Assembly: GCA_012656075.1 (NCBI GenBank)
Contig: JAAKBF010000250.1
Coordinates: 1 to 64,000 of the forward strand
DNA length: 64,000 nt
Reading direction: 5' to 3'
DNA from: Phytophthora hibernalis
Lineage: Eukaryota; Oomycota; Peronosporomycetes; Peronosporales; Peronosporaceae
The translations under genes and the position numbers were made by a program. This document shows positions 31,623 through 42,600 of the stretch, piece by piece; the first letter of the stretch is position 1; the number at the start of each line of letters is the position of its first letter. Under the pieces are notes generated by a model. It did not search any database and had not been told where the DNA came from. It worked only from the letters and a program-made list of their open reading frames with translations.

Positions 31623-32984
31623 ATGGCGCTTCCTCCTCCACCGGCGCTGGCTGCCATCGTCGCCCCGTGGTTCCTCATCTTCGTGTTAGTGTGTTGGGCG
31701 TTCGTGCGAGGTCTCAACTGCTCCGTTCCTCGACTTCCCCGTTCCTCCGGAGATTCCAAGAAACTTCGTGTGGGCTTCCTGCATCCAGATTTCGGCATTG
31801 GTGGCGCTGAAAACCTCGTGGTCAATGCGGCAGTGGCTTTGCAGCAACGTGGTGCTCATGTCACGGTGTTTACAGCTCACCACGACGTGAATCACTGCTT
31901 TGAAGAGACACGCGGCGACGGACCGTTGGCTGCTCATGTGGTGGTGCACGGTGACTGGCTCCCGCGGACGGTGCTGGGCAAGCTCTACGCGTTCTGCGCG
32001 GTGGTTCGTGTGCTGTTTGTGACGCTGTGCGTGGCTATTTACTATATCAACGACCTGGATGTGTTCGTGGTGGACCAAGTGTCGATCTCCGTCCCCTTCC
32101 TGCGTGCGTTGGGCAAGCCTGTGCTGTTCTACGGCCACTTCCCGGACAAGTTACTGTGCATCCGCTCTGATTCCCCCTGGAAGCGGATGTACCGCGTGCC
32201 GCTGGACTATTTGGAGGAGATCACCACTGCCGCGTCGGATATCTTTGTGGCCAACAGCAAGTTCTCGCGTGGGGTCTTCCAAGAGGTGTTCCCGCGACTG
32301 CGTAACAAGACGTTGGGGGTGCTTTACCCGCCGGTGGATGTCAAAGCGTACAAGATTACGGCAGAGGCGGACGTGGAACGCGATTCGGGTTTGTTTGTGT
32401 CGTTGAACCGCTTTGAACGGAAGAAGAATGTGGCTCTGGCCGTTGAGGCCCTTGTGGAGCTGCGCAACCGCCTCCCTAGCGACGAGTTCCTGCGCGTGAA
32501 GCTTGTTGTGGCCGGAGGATACGACCCGATTAATGTTGAAAACCAAGAGCATCTGATCGAGCTCCAAGACGTGGTGGCCAAGCATGGACTTGGGGAGCAC
32601 GTGGAGTTCCGTACGTCCGTCTCGAACTCCATGAAGCTCGAGCTGCTGCGCAAGGCTAATGCAATCCTGTACACGCCCGACCGCGAGCACTTTGGCATTG
32701 TCCCTGTGGAGGCGATGGCGTGCGGTACTCCTGTTATTGCAGTGAGCTCTGGCGGCCCGCTCGAGTCCGTTGCTGACGGCGAGACGGGCTTCTTGTGCCA
32801 GCAGAAACCTGAGGCGTTTGCTGAGGCCATGGCAGAGCTCTGCGGACCCAAACACAGCGTCAGAGTTGTTGAGATGGGTGCTTGTGGTAGACTACGTGCT
32901 CAGAAGATCTTCTCTCTGGAAACCTTCGGCGATACGCTTCTCGAGCTGGTGAACCAGGCCGTGTACGGTGAGAAGGCAGCGTAG
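31623..32984 (+). CDS. ALG2: ALG2 alpha-1,3/1,6-mannosyltransferase
   Basis: It adds the second and third mannoses to the dolichol-linked oligosaccharide on the cytosolic face of the ER during N-glycan assembly. It is a single exon of 453 residues, the usual size. The N-terminal hydrophobic segment (residues 9-30) is followed by VGFLHPDFGIGGAENLVV, the ALG2-type start of a GT4 glycosyltransferase. NSKFSRGVFQEVF, LYPPVDV and SLNRFERKKNV are family blocks. The GT4 EX7E motif is EHFGIVPVE, followed by AMACGTPVIAVSSGGPLE. It begins 142 bp after the TBC-myotubularin stop, in the same direction. The frame is intact. Confidence 0.95.
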   Translation: MALPPPPALAAIVAPWFLIFVLVCWAFVRGLNCSVPRLPRSSGDSKKLRVGFLHPDFGIGGAENLVVNAAVALQQRGAHVTVFTAHHDVNHCFEETRGDGPLAAHVVVHGDWLPRTVLGKLYAFCAVVRVLFVTLCVAIYYINDLDVFVVDQVSISVPFLRALGKPVLFYGHFPDKLLCIRSDSPWKRMYRVPLDYLEEITTAASDIFVANSKFSRGVFQEVFPRLRNKTLGVLYPPVDVKAYKITAEADVERDSGLFVSLNRFERKKNVALAVEALVELRNRLPSDEFLRVKLVVAGGYDPINVENQEHLIELQDVVAKHGLGEHVEFRTSVSNSMKLELLRKANAILYTPDREHFGIVPVEAMACGTPVIAVSSGGPLESVADGETGFLCQQKPEAFAEAMAELCGPKHSVRVVEMGACGRLRAQKIFSLETFGDTLLELVNQAVYGEKAA

Positions 32985-33132
32985 AGATGGAGAGATTAGT
33001 GGAAATCGGTAGAGTTGACTTCCTAGCGGTGAGGTAGTTTCGATTCATTCGCCTTATACTTTAGCTCGACGAGAACTTTGAATCAAATGCTATGAAGAAG
33101 TGTAGCTGTAGATACCTTGTCAAATAGATAAG

Positions 33133-34642
33133 TTAGCATCCCCCGCAAAACAGCGCGTTGCAGAAGTTGGTGAAGCCAAACGGTTGACGATTGCGGCGCT
33201 TGCGAAACCTCTTGGAGCTGCTGGTCGACGAAGCGGAGGACAATCGGTTGTCCATCCCGCGGCACTGAGTCACGTACTTCTGCAACATCGGCGCATTCTC
33301 ATAATAGTGTCGTGAATCAAAATGCGTAGGACGTACGCGGTCACGGTTCATGAGCTCTTGAACGGGTAGAGTGCCGGAGTCAGCATGGCGGGCTTTCGGG
33401 TTCACCGCTGGCAGCTTGAGGTAGCGGCAAATGGAGTTGCATCGATGCGATGAAAGGAACTTCTGGAAGCCCAAAACGCCGAGGTTGCCCTTCCCGAAGT
33501 CGTGGCCATTGAGCGTGTGAATCTGCGGATCCGTGTACAGGTCGCCCACACCTTGAATGTCCACCGCCAGCAACTCGTGATTCGAGGCCTCGTACGTGAA
33601 GTGGGAAAAAGCCTGCGGTGTGTTGCGCTCGTCGTCACTCACCGACCCGAAGTTATTGTTGTGCTTGCGATACTCTCCAGGGATATAAGCTTCCACGGCG
33701 CACAGTGCTCCATTTCGCTCGGGCAACTCTAACACCCAAGCTGGGATGAACTCGACACGTTTGGGAGGTATGTACGAGTTGTACACTTGTGCGTAGTGAG
33801 CGCAATGAGCTTGCAACTCAATATCTCGGAAGTACGTCTGCGGGTCTTCATCCGGATCGATAGCCAGCTTCGCCACATAACTGCCCGTGTAGCAGCCCCC
33901 ACTCGACAAGCTCGTAGAATTGTCAATGCTCAGGTCCTGCAGGTGGTACACTATCCGCAGACTACCCTTGCTGAACGGGGTTTCATCCAGATTGATGCAC
34001 ACCTGCTTGCTGCTCCACTGTCGCGTGGCGTAGTTAAACACGTGCTTGATAGCAAGTTCCGGACTCATCTCGCGGAAGTTGGGCGCGTGCGGTACAATCA
34101 GCGGCAAACCTACAGAACGCCGCTATTAGTCTCTTATCAACCTCCCAACTTCCACTAAACCCACCTTCCGAACGTCGGAACGACATCCTCCTCCTCTGCG
34201 TGACCGTGTTTTGCGTACTCGACGCCGGCGCCAGTGACGAGAACGTGAGTTCGTCCACAATGGCACATTTGCGTCTGAATAGCACGAACAACCTCGTCAA
34301 TATCTCAATTCTCCTTTAAAACCCACCTTCACCTCACCGTTCATACTCCTCTTCGGTGATGAAGCCTTCGTCACACAACGCTCGAAGCGTCGATATCCTG
34401 GCCAGGATATCGTCCTGCAGACTGCCTGTGATCTCCCTCGTGCGCTCGACCACTGTGTCCCTCCACACCAACTCCTGAGTCTCCTGAGTCTCGTGTTCAC
34501 CTGGTTCTTGACGGAACAACTTGGCCTTGCGCTTGTCCGTGGGCGTGGCGGCCGATACAGTGTGGTAGAACCAGTCTCCACGAGCTTCTCCCGTCTGCTG
34601 ACCGCCACAGGACGCACGACGAGGAGGAGTCATGGACGTCAT
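33133..34642 (-). CDS. Alpha-kinase (MHCK/eEF2K family)
   Basis: Atypical protein kinase. Exons 34642-34338, 34292-34165 and 34109-33133 give 469 residues with no frame break. The N-terminal exon ends in a short coiled segment (DDILARISTLRALCDEGFIT). The catalytic domain has SGGCYTGSYVAKLAID (ATP-binding Lys), ALCAVEAYIPGEYRKHNNN, the hallmark GVGDLYTDPQIHT, GNLGVLGFQKFLSSHRC with the zinc-binding Cys-x3-Cys, and HRCNSICRYLKLP. A basic Ser-rich tail follows. Without the eEF2K calmodulin-binding and SEL1 regions I can only say alpha-kinase; substrate unknown. The gene is divergent from the kinase at 34981. Confidence 0.9.
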
Positions 34643-34980
34643 GTGTATTGGCTCGAAAAAGATTTGAAACGGACACCGAAGAAGCGGAACTGACGGAGAC
34701 CAAGGTGACGAAGTAGCTAAGATGAGATATCTTACTCTGCCACTTCAAGGAAGCAAAACTGGGGTGTTCGAGTCGGAGTTAGCTGGTCTAAATGCGCTGT
34801 GATTGGACAGGGATGGTTTCATGATTTTTTGTTGCGCGCGTTTCATTGGACAGGAATGTTTTTAGACCACGTTGAAGGCAGTGACGTACTTGACCATGGT
34901 GTTAAACCATAAAGGCGTGGGTCAATCCAGTGTGGAATCTGCCTCCAAGAGAGAAAGACACGACGGATAGCTTCTATTAT
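34643..34980. promoter_or_regulatory. Divergent promoter between two kinase genes
   Basis: 338 bp separate the alpha-kinase start (minus) and the PH-like/kinase start (plus). Two copies of ATTGGACAGG followed by ATG-like sequence occur at about 34800 and 34845, the second as TTTCATTGGACAGGAATG. They resemble the ATTGGTCAA elements of other promoters in this window. Shared control is inference. Confidence 0.45.
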
Positions 34981-36338
34981 ATGGAATTGCTGCCCAGTGA
35001 GTTCGTCGTACCTGCTCGGGTCAAATGTGCGCGATTTGTGCCTCGCTGGGTGTCTAGACGTCGGTGGGTGGTGCTTCGAGGTTCCAAGTCTCCGATTCTA
35101 AGTGTCTACCGTCAAGATCCACGTTTTGAGAACTGTGTACCTGTTAAGATGCTGCTACTGGGAGAGGATACCAGGGTGCAGGTTGTGGGAGAGAACCGAC
35201 TGATACTAGTGAGCTCGAGAGTTCGCAGGAATGACACGCTGTCCTTGGAGTTTGACTCCTCTGAACAACGACAACTCGTTATCGAAATGATGACCCAATG
35301 GGTGGCACTTGCAGTACTGCTGCGACGCTTGTCTACACATGAAAGCATTGCAAAAGGACCGAACTCGGTCGTATATGTGTGTCACGACCGTGGTGATCCA
35401 GAGAAAAAGTTTGTGCTCAAGCGTATCCACCGGACTCGATGCCACGGTGAACTCAGTTTGACTGCGAGAGTCATGGAGCTGAGTCAAGAAAATCGAGACC
35501 TGGCACAGTACACCGCACAGTATTTCTTCATGTTTGAAGACCCCAAGGCCAGGAATGTGACCATCGTCATGAAACATTATCCAGGCGGGTCACTGGCGGA
35601 GAGGATTCGAGAGCACGGACCGTTATCTGAAGCCACGGCGTGCAAGGTGTTGCTTGAGTTATGCAGAGTGCTGTCGCTGCTGCATGATAATCAAGTACTG
35701 CACTTGGATATCAAAGCTAGCAACATCCTATTTGACGATGCCTCAACTGGTAGCTTGGACCACTTGAAGCTTGTGGATTTTGGCAGTGGAGTTTGCGTTG
35801 ACAACAACTACAGCGTCAGTACTGAGAAGTCAGAGAAGATGGCTGGGGCTGGTACTTACGGCTGTATGGCCCCGAACGCTTTGAAGGGCATTGCGGCCCT
35901 GAAGCTGACGTCTACGGGGCTGGTGTCGTACTGTATCACATGGTGTCGGGAGTGATCCCGTTTTCTGGAGCAGACACCTATCAGCTTCTAGCCCGAAATA
36001 TGGAGGGCGACGTGAGCTTTGAAAAGAAACTATGGCAACACGTTTCACCACAGCTGAAATATCTGGCAGTTCGAATGCTCGACAAGGATGCAACCAAAAG
36101 AATCACCCTCGAAGAAATCCTTAACTTGTCATGGCTTTCTCAAGAGCTCGAACCTGTCAATGTTGCCTCCAGTAAATGCTCTGAAACTATTGAGCCTGAA
36201 CCACCGTTGCCGAATTCGAAGATTTCGCTCTTCAGCTGTCTATCGGGTACTGATTCAACGGAGCTCGCTAAAGGAGGCTTAAGCGGACGTAGCAGTCTCG
36301 TACACTTGCAGCAGGGCGTCATCGCCACCGGACACTAG
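34981..36338 (+). CDS. Ser/Thr protein kinase with N-terminal PH-like domain
   Basis: I start at the ATG at 34981; the open frame extends upstream but has no ATG. Residues about 1-110 look like a PH domain (RVKCARFVPRWVSRRRWVVLRG..). The kinase domain follows: VLKRIHR (ATP Lys), VLHLDIKASNILFDD (catalytic loop, HLD in place of HRD), LKLVDFGSG (Mg-binding DFG). The frame breaks at the C-run 35870-35873, just where MAPE should follow GTYGC. One extra C restores the APE motif, the conserved Asp-Val-Tyr-Gly helix and the rest of the C-lobe, giving 452 residues. I take this as an assembly error. The last 60 bp overlap the end of the WDR61 gene on the other strand. Confidence 0.8.
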
Positions 36339-37650
36339 TCGAGATCCTGTCGAGTTGTACGCAACGCTCCACACCTAACAAGCAGCATTGCCGGGTTAGT
36401 TTTGCGTAAGAATCAATAAAAGAAATGACATTCAGCATACCTGGTCTGTGTGCGTATCGAAGGTGGTCAAGCATCGACGAGTACCAATATCCCAAATCTT
36501 CACACGGCGGTCCGCACCACTGTCATAAATGTCCAAATAAAGTAAGCAAGCCACAAGGCACCATTGAGCGGCATCAAAACGCACCCGGTAGAAAATTGCG
36601 TGCCATCAGGGGAACACGCGACACTCAGCACCCACGAGACGTGTCCGGAAAGAGTGGCGACGGCATTATCGTGCGCGCTACGAGCAGAAACAAGTAAATA
36701 CCAGCAATCAGCCCGTAAATCCGTCAAAAACTAACAACGCATCCACTTACACGTCGTAGACGTTGACGTGCATATCATCCGAGGCAGCAAACAACTTTCC
36801 ATCCTGCGAGTACGCGACCGAGCGCACAGGCTTCGTGCGGTCTGTACACAACGCAATCATCGCATGAGAGTCTACTTTCAGCCCAACATCATTTCCACTA
36901 TATACCTTCGTATTTGTGGACCAGCGAGCCCGTCTCGACATCGTATACACCGACAAAGCCGTCAAATCCACCGCACGCAACATGCTTTCCATCAGGAGAC
37001 TGCATCATCAAAACCATCAGCCCCTGCAACCTTTCACAACCGAAACTCAACACGTACGTAAGCAACGCTCAGCACGAACTTGGCCTGGGTCGAGATTTCC
37101 TGCGTGAGCTTCTCCGCTTCAAGGTCGAAAAAGTTGATCTTGCCCTGCTGACTGCCGGACACGAGCTTGGTCTCGTCGGGGCTGTAGGCCACCTGCCAGA
37201 GCTCACCAGGACCTGCATCAATGGTCTTCTCCACTGCACCCGACGACAAGTTGAGCACACGGATTTGACAGTCCAAGGAGCTGGTAACGGCGTGCGTGCC
37301 GGCCTTGTTGCCCACAATGGAGATCGTGCCCAGTACATGACCCGGATACTGCTGCGAGATGGACACCGAGTCCTCCGTCACGTCCCTACAGCAACAGCAT
37401 CACACTCCGCACTCGTATTTTATTTTATTTAACTTGCATCATTAACGTACCAAGACTTGGCCACTTCGTCCACGGATCCCGTCAAAATCTTGTCATTGGA
37501 CGTCCAGAACGTGCTCCAGATGCCGTCACTGTGTGCGTTCGGGTACTGAATAGATGCACGGTACTACACAAGCAATAACAGAGGTGAGTACGACGTAGGA
37601 GACCCACAGGAAGCCTCTAGAGGAGCTCATACATTCGCTCGCGCCGCCAT
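36279..37650 (-). CDS. WDR61: WD40 protein WDR61/Ski8
   Basis: Subunit of the Ski complex (3'-5' cytoplasmic mRNA decay with the exosome) and of the PAF1 transcription complex in eukaryotes. The ATG at 37650 opens a 6-codon exon (MAARAN), then exons 37563-37451 (NAHSDGIWSTFWT, WD1), 37385-37058, and four further exons down to the stop at 36279-36281. WD repeats are seen in LASSLDCQIRVLNL-type, FFDLEAEKL, GGFDGFVGVYDV, VKIWDIGTRRCLTTFDTH and the final VAYNSTGSRLVSGGDDALLQ, a close match to the end of human WDR61. No frame break. The C-terminus overlaps the convergent kinase CDS, and the start is 97 bp from the divergent hydrolase gene. Confidence 0.85.
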
Positions 37651-37747
37651 CGGTACAAGTTTTTTTAGTAAGCTTACCGTATTATTGTGGGAATATAACG
37701 TACTTAAGTGGAAGGACGTATTAATACCGTCGATACTGCATTGATTG

Positions 37748-38680
37748 ATGTCACTAAAATCAGGTCAGTTGACGTTTTTGATGCTACGTCGCACGCTGTC
37801 GCTGCTAAGCGCCTACAGCTGGAAGGAGGTGGCGTATGTAGCTGAGAGTCCGCATAGATTGCAGTGTTTGGACATTGCAATCCCAAAGAAGATCCCTCTT
37901 CATGCCAAGTTGCCTACTTGTGTGTTCGTACATGGGGGATCGTGGCAGCGTGGAGACAAGAGCGGAGGTCTAAACCAAGACATCGACGAAGCTTTCGTGC
38001 GTGCAGGATATCTGGGCGTCTCGGTCAATTATCGATTGTCACCAGAAGTGCAGCATCCGGAACATGTCAATGACGTGGCGGCTGCTGTCTCATGGCTGCA
38101 TCGGAACACTTCAAAGTTTGGTGGTGATCCGGACAAGTTGGTGTTAGTGGGGCACAGTGCTGGTGCCCACTTGGTGATGCAGATTTTAGCCGACCCGCAG
38201 TACTTGAAAGCTGCAGGGATGGATCAACCGGTTGAAACGTTCGTCCGAGGAGCAGTAGGCATCTCGGGGGTGTACAACATCGTACGACTCGCGAACACGT
38301 CGTATGGAACTCTAGTGACAACTCCACCATTCGGTGACCGTGTCGAGCACTTGAGAGAAGCGTCGATAGGGATGACTGTTACAAGAATCGGAGCAACCTC
38401 TCCACTCACCAACATCCCGTTGCTCCTGGTAAACGCACAAGAAGACTTTCATTTCCAACAAGACGCACAAGAACTCGAGCGGTGGTTAACTTCTGCAGGC
38501 AACGTACGTACCAAAAGACCCCAACCTCATCTCCCCACTAACCACCTTGTGCAGTCTTCAATCCAGCATCATATCGTTCCCAACTGCAACCACTTCACCA
38601 TCGTGCAACATCTCGCCACCAAGCCCGACACCAACCCGACCATGCACCTCATCAACCAGTTCCTACAGGAAACTCTCTAA
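37748..38680 (+). CDS. Alpha/beta hydrolase, esterase/formamidase type
   Basis: Start at the ATG at 37748. CVFVHGGSWQRGD is the oxyanion-hole HGG block of carboxylesterase/kynurenine-formamidase/isoprenylcysteine-methylesterase-like hydrolases. LVLVGHSAGAHL holds the nucleophile Ser, NAQEDFHFQ the probable acid Asp, and VPNCNHFTIV the His. A 51-nt stretch at 38504-38554 (GTACGTACC..TTGTGCAG, with ACTAAC) looks like an intron; it is in frame and open, so the protein is 310 residues unspliced or 293 spliced. I favour splicing because the 17 residues would fall just before the catalytic-His strand. The substrate cannot be told from the sequence. It is head-to-head with WDR61. Confidence 0.8.
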   Translation: MSLKSGQLTFLMLRRTLSLLSAYSWKEVAYVAESPHRLQCLDIAIPKKIPLHAKLPTCVFVHGGSWQRGDKSGGLNQDIDEAFVRAGYLGVSVNYRLSPEVQHPEHVNDVAAAVSWLHRNTSKFGGDPDKLVLVGHSAGAHLVMQILADPQYLKAAGMDQPVETFVRGAVGISGVYNIVRLANTSYGTLVTTPPFGDRVEHLREASIGMTVTRIGATSPLTNIPLLLVNAQEDFHFQQDAQELERWLTSAGNVRTKRPQPHLPTNHLVQSSIQHHIVPNCNHFTIVQHLATKPDTNPTMHLINQFLQETL

Positions 38681-38733
38681 TTCAACTTTGCAACCTCTGC
38701 CATTGGCTCTTATGTGTCTCCAATGACTCAAGC

Positions 38734-39113
38734 CTAGACCTGCTTCCGCTCCGTGAAGGCGCGCATGACGCAGCCCCCTCCAGCCTTAGCCGACAGCTTC
38801 TGGTGCCAGTCCAACATGGCCGCGCTCTGTGCCGCCACCCCAGGAAGCGCATGACGTACTTCATGAGACAATCCTCCTGCGCATTGCTGAGCGAGTCGAT
38901 GGTACGCTGCATCTCGCCCTTGTTGCAGGCCAGTAACGCCGCCATCACAGCCTTGGCGTTCTCGTCCTTCACGGCGTCGATCTTGGACTGCAGCGGCGGG
39001 TCCGCCAGCGCCGCGCGCACCGCTTCTTCGTTCTTTCGCTGGGCCAGCAGCGTCTGCACCTGCGTGGCGCGGGCTTGAACACCCGCCGCGATCTCCGCCT
39101 CGTTCACTGCCAT
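38734..39113 (-). CDS. ARPC5: Arp2/3 complex subunit 5 (p16-Arc)
   Basis: Smallest subunit of the actin-nucleating Arp2/3 complex. The ATG at 39113 gives MAVNEAEIAAGVQARATQ; the helical core (ALADPPLQSKIDAVKDENAK, MQRTIDSLSNAQEDCLMKYV) and the C-terminal block AMLDWHQKLSAKAGGGCV..RAFTERKQV fit ARPC5 (family ending ..VRVLTxRKTV). One base is missing in the C-run 38838-38841 (plus strand); with it the protein is 126 residues, slightly shorter than the human one. I read the break as an assembly error. It lies at the edge of the transposon island: the first Copia LTR starts 200 bp upstream of its start codon. Confidence 0.85.
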
Positions 39114-39312
39114 CTTCAGTTTCTGTTCTTGGTTTGTATGTGTGCCGCAAATTGTGACTTTCGATGGGGAAGCTGATGATCGGATTTGACAGGGAAAGGA
39201 AGGCTTCAACTTGACCGGGTTATCAAATTTATCAGATATCTTGCGCCATTGCAATCTGGTATCAACATCAACGCTCCTCCGAGCAACTTCTGCTCGCCAA
39301 CACAGTGCAGGA

Positions 39313-39648
39313 TGTTGAATTGTCAGTGCGTCCAAAGCTGCTGGCTAACGCTGGCGATAGCGCAAGACAAAGTAATCTCAGCGGAAGTGGTTGCGTGTTT
39401 GTTTGACTAAGACGGTTGGTAGATAGGAGTCCGTAGGAGAGCTTCCTCGAGCTACACGAACTTGGAGCCACGACGCTCTCACTTTTGGTTTTGCTGAATA
39501 CACGAGAGGCAACAACTTCCTGGGAGCTCCGACAGATCCCCTCGCACGTGTTTCCACTTTAAGTGAGTTTGTTAGTTTATTACAGGAATACACCCCTCAG
39601 CAGCCAACGTACAAGACCACGGGTCGTTGGTGCTCCAGCAGAACCTGA
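39313..39648 (+). repeat. Left LTR of Copia copy 1
   Basis: 336 bp, starts TGTTGAATTGTCAG. The last 50 bp (CAGCCAACGTACAAGACC..) also match the 3' end of the zinc-ribbon gene at 54838-55217 read on the other strand, which is unusual for an LTR. Confidence 0.8.
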
Positions 39649-39690
39649 GCCCAAGACCCCCGACGTGAAATCTGCGCGACAACCACGGAT

Positions 39691-42600
39691 ATGAACTTCA
39701 ATGGAAAGCATTATGCTCCATGGAAGTCTCGTGTGAAGACGCTACTCCTAGCCAAGCGTCTGTGGAACATCGTGACAAGAACTGAACTTCCTCCTTACCA
39801 CGATGCCCACCAGCGGACCACGACTACTTCTGGAACCGAGAGCACGAAGCCACAGCTTTCCTCATGACGACGCTGTCAGATGAAATGGTGATCTCTGTGA
39901 GCAACAAGCTATACGCGTTCGAGATCTTCGAGAACCTCGAGGGGACCTACGATCCGCGTTTCTGAGGAAGCCTGTGTGCATTGCGCGAGCCGTTTGTGAC
40001 CCTGAAGTACCAAGACGGAGGGCACATGCTTGCGCACATTAACGCGCTCAAAACGTTGGCAGGACGACTCTCCAACCAAGGCAAGCCGGTTGATGACATG
40101 GAGAAGGTTTGTCAGCTGCTGAGCAGCTTGCCGGCGTCATGGGACTCGTTCAAGAGCATCTACTATCTCCAATCCCATGGATCTCTGTGGAAACCAATGC
40201 AATGGCTGAAGCCGCACGTCGTACTGTGCCTTCTGGTCAAGCCAATGAAAGACCCGCTGCAGAGGCGAATGTGGCCCTTCAGCGTGGTGGTCAACGTCCG
40301 AATAACCGTCGTCAAGCCGCGGGACGGGGTGGTAATAGGCACCGCGTTGGCGAAGGCGGACATCATGGCAATGAAGGCAGACAAGGACGTCGTGACCGCC
40401 AAACGGAAAGTGAGTGCCACTACTGTCACCAACAGGGGCACTTCAAGAGAGACTGTCTGATGCGGAAGCGTCACCGCAGTGAGCAGCAAGGAGAGATGAA
40501 TACTGATGTTGCCGTTCGTGACAGCACCAAGACAGAGCTAGACGACCAGCATGCGTCCTCTGTAGCGGTCGCTGAAGTATGGGGGTTGCAGTCCTAATTG
40601 AAGATACACGCTTTCGGAAGGCCGGTCCGTGTTTTCAAGCTCGAGTATTATCTCGAAGAGCGTGGGGTCAAAGTCCACGTCGTCGACAGAAACGGACTCG
40701 GTTTTTTCGAGGACGAAAAGGATGGCCCCCGGTATCGTGTCAGATGCCTATATGTACTGGCACCGGCTCCTCGATGATCCCCAAGCAGGCGTGTCATTGG
40801 CTGGTGGAGCTGTTGATGTCACATCGTGGAGTAGCCCGGTCTTCGGTGTGGTCGATGGCGCAGCGATGGCGTATCCAAGCAACGATGCAATCGAAGCGGC
40901 AGCAGTGACCCGTGAGACCTCTAGCAACGAAGATACTTGGATCATAGGCAGCGGCTGCTCCCAGCACATTTGCTATGTTCGGGGCATGTTTGACAAGCTA
41001 TCTTCGTGTGGAGGAGCAGTCACGGTGGCCAACAATGCGACGACACCCATCGAAGGCGTGGGCACAGTTTGGGTTCACATCCAGGACTCGAACAATGATG
41101 CAAATACTGGTCCTATCGGACGTCCTCTTTCTGCCAGGCCTGCGCAAGAATCTCATATCGGTGACTCAACTGGCTCTGAAGGGAGTCCAGTTTGATTTCC
41201 ACTCCACTCCGTGGAAGGCGGTGATGCAGCACGGACAAATGCGTTTGGTGAGAGACAGCCAAAATGGCGTCTGTGTGCTTAAGGCAGTGAACAAGACGAA
41301 GTTGGCCCTCTATGTCTTTCCTCAGCTCACCATGGAGCTTGTTCACCGTCGTTTTGCTCATGCATCAAAATCTGTGCTGGCCAAAATGCAGGCAAAAAGT
41401 TGGTGACTGGCATGAAGATTGCTCACGTGGGCAAGGACGATGTTGGACTTTGTGATGCTTGCCACTTGGGAGCGAAGCGTCGGTGTTCATTTCCGACAGC
41501 TACGCGAAAAGGTGTGTTCGCGTGCAACGATGTTATCCACATTGATATATGTGGCCCGGTGGAGATCCCCTCTTTGGACGAAAAACGATATGTGCTGCTG
41601 TTTGTGGATGTTTTCTCGCGATACTGTCACGTTTATCTGCTGGCCAAGCGCAGTGAGTTCCTGTATTGCTTTGTACGACACAAAGCAGTCGTGGAAAATC
41701 ACCACAACCGCCCATTACGGAAGTTTGTCAGCGACAACGGAGGTGAATATGTATCCGACCAGTTCAAGGTCTTCTGTGTATCGAACGGGATAGCACGTCA
41801 CACAACGGTTCCTCACACACCAGAGCCAAATGGGATGGCCGAGGGCGCTTTCGAATACTATTCAACAAGGTTCGCACCGTTTTGATTGATAGCAATTGTG
41901 CGAAACAACTTTGGGCTGAAGCACTCTTGGCAGTCGTCTATCTTCTAAACCGAACGCTGAACGCCAGAACGCAGCGAACGCCATTTGAAACCTGGTATGG
42001 TTTCCCGCCGGACGTTTCGCATCTCCGGGCTTTTGGTTCACTCGCTTACGTTTATTTGCCGACTAAGCTGACACCTCCTGAAGGCGGTTCAAGGACCACT
42101 AAGCGACAGTAGCTAGATTACCGTTCGGTTCGAGGCATTTTTGTTCGCTACGCGCCCCAACAGAAAGCTTGGAAGGTGCTTGACTGCTCGAGCGGAAAGG
42201 TGTTGGTGTCTTGTCATGTATCGTTCGATGAAACTTTCTCTCCTGCAGCTGAGGAACTGCGACGTCAAGAGTTCCGAGCCCTCAGCAGCAAGGTTGGAGT
42301 TGATTTTTACTATTATAGCAGATTGGCGACCAGTGAACCCGATCTTTCTTTTCTACAGTCAAATGTCGGAGACCGAGAAGCCCACGAAGAGTGATATTGA
42401 TTTACTGGAATACTTCGTGAGTTCGTTTGATATGGCAGAAGTGAACATGGCACAGGTGCGCCCTCTTCTGCGTGCTTATAACCCCGTGGTATGTGCAGTT
42501 GTCGATGGTATCTCACCACAAGTGCTTACCAAACGGCCCGAACCGCGAAATCCAGTGCTAAATGCAGCTCGAAAGCAGCAAGAAGCGGCGGCCTCGGTGG

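Noticed and set aside
32151..32855. 234-residue minus-strand frame in ALG2
   Set aside because: Antisense to an intact mannosyltransferase.
38114..39335. Extended minus-strand frame reaching 39335 before ARPC5
   Set aside because: The conserved N-terminus MAVNEAEIAA starts at 39113; the upstream residues read through noncoding and repeat-border DNA.
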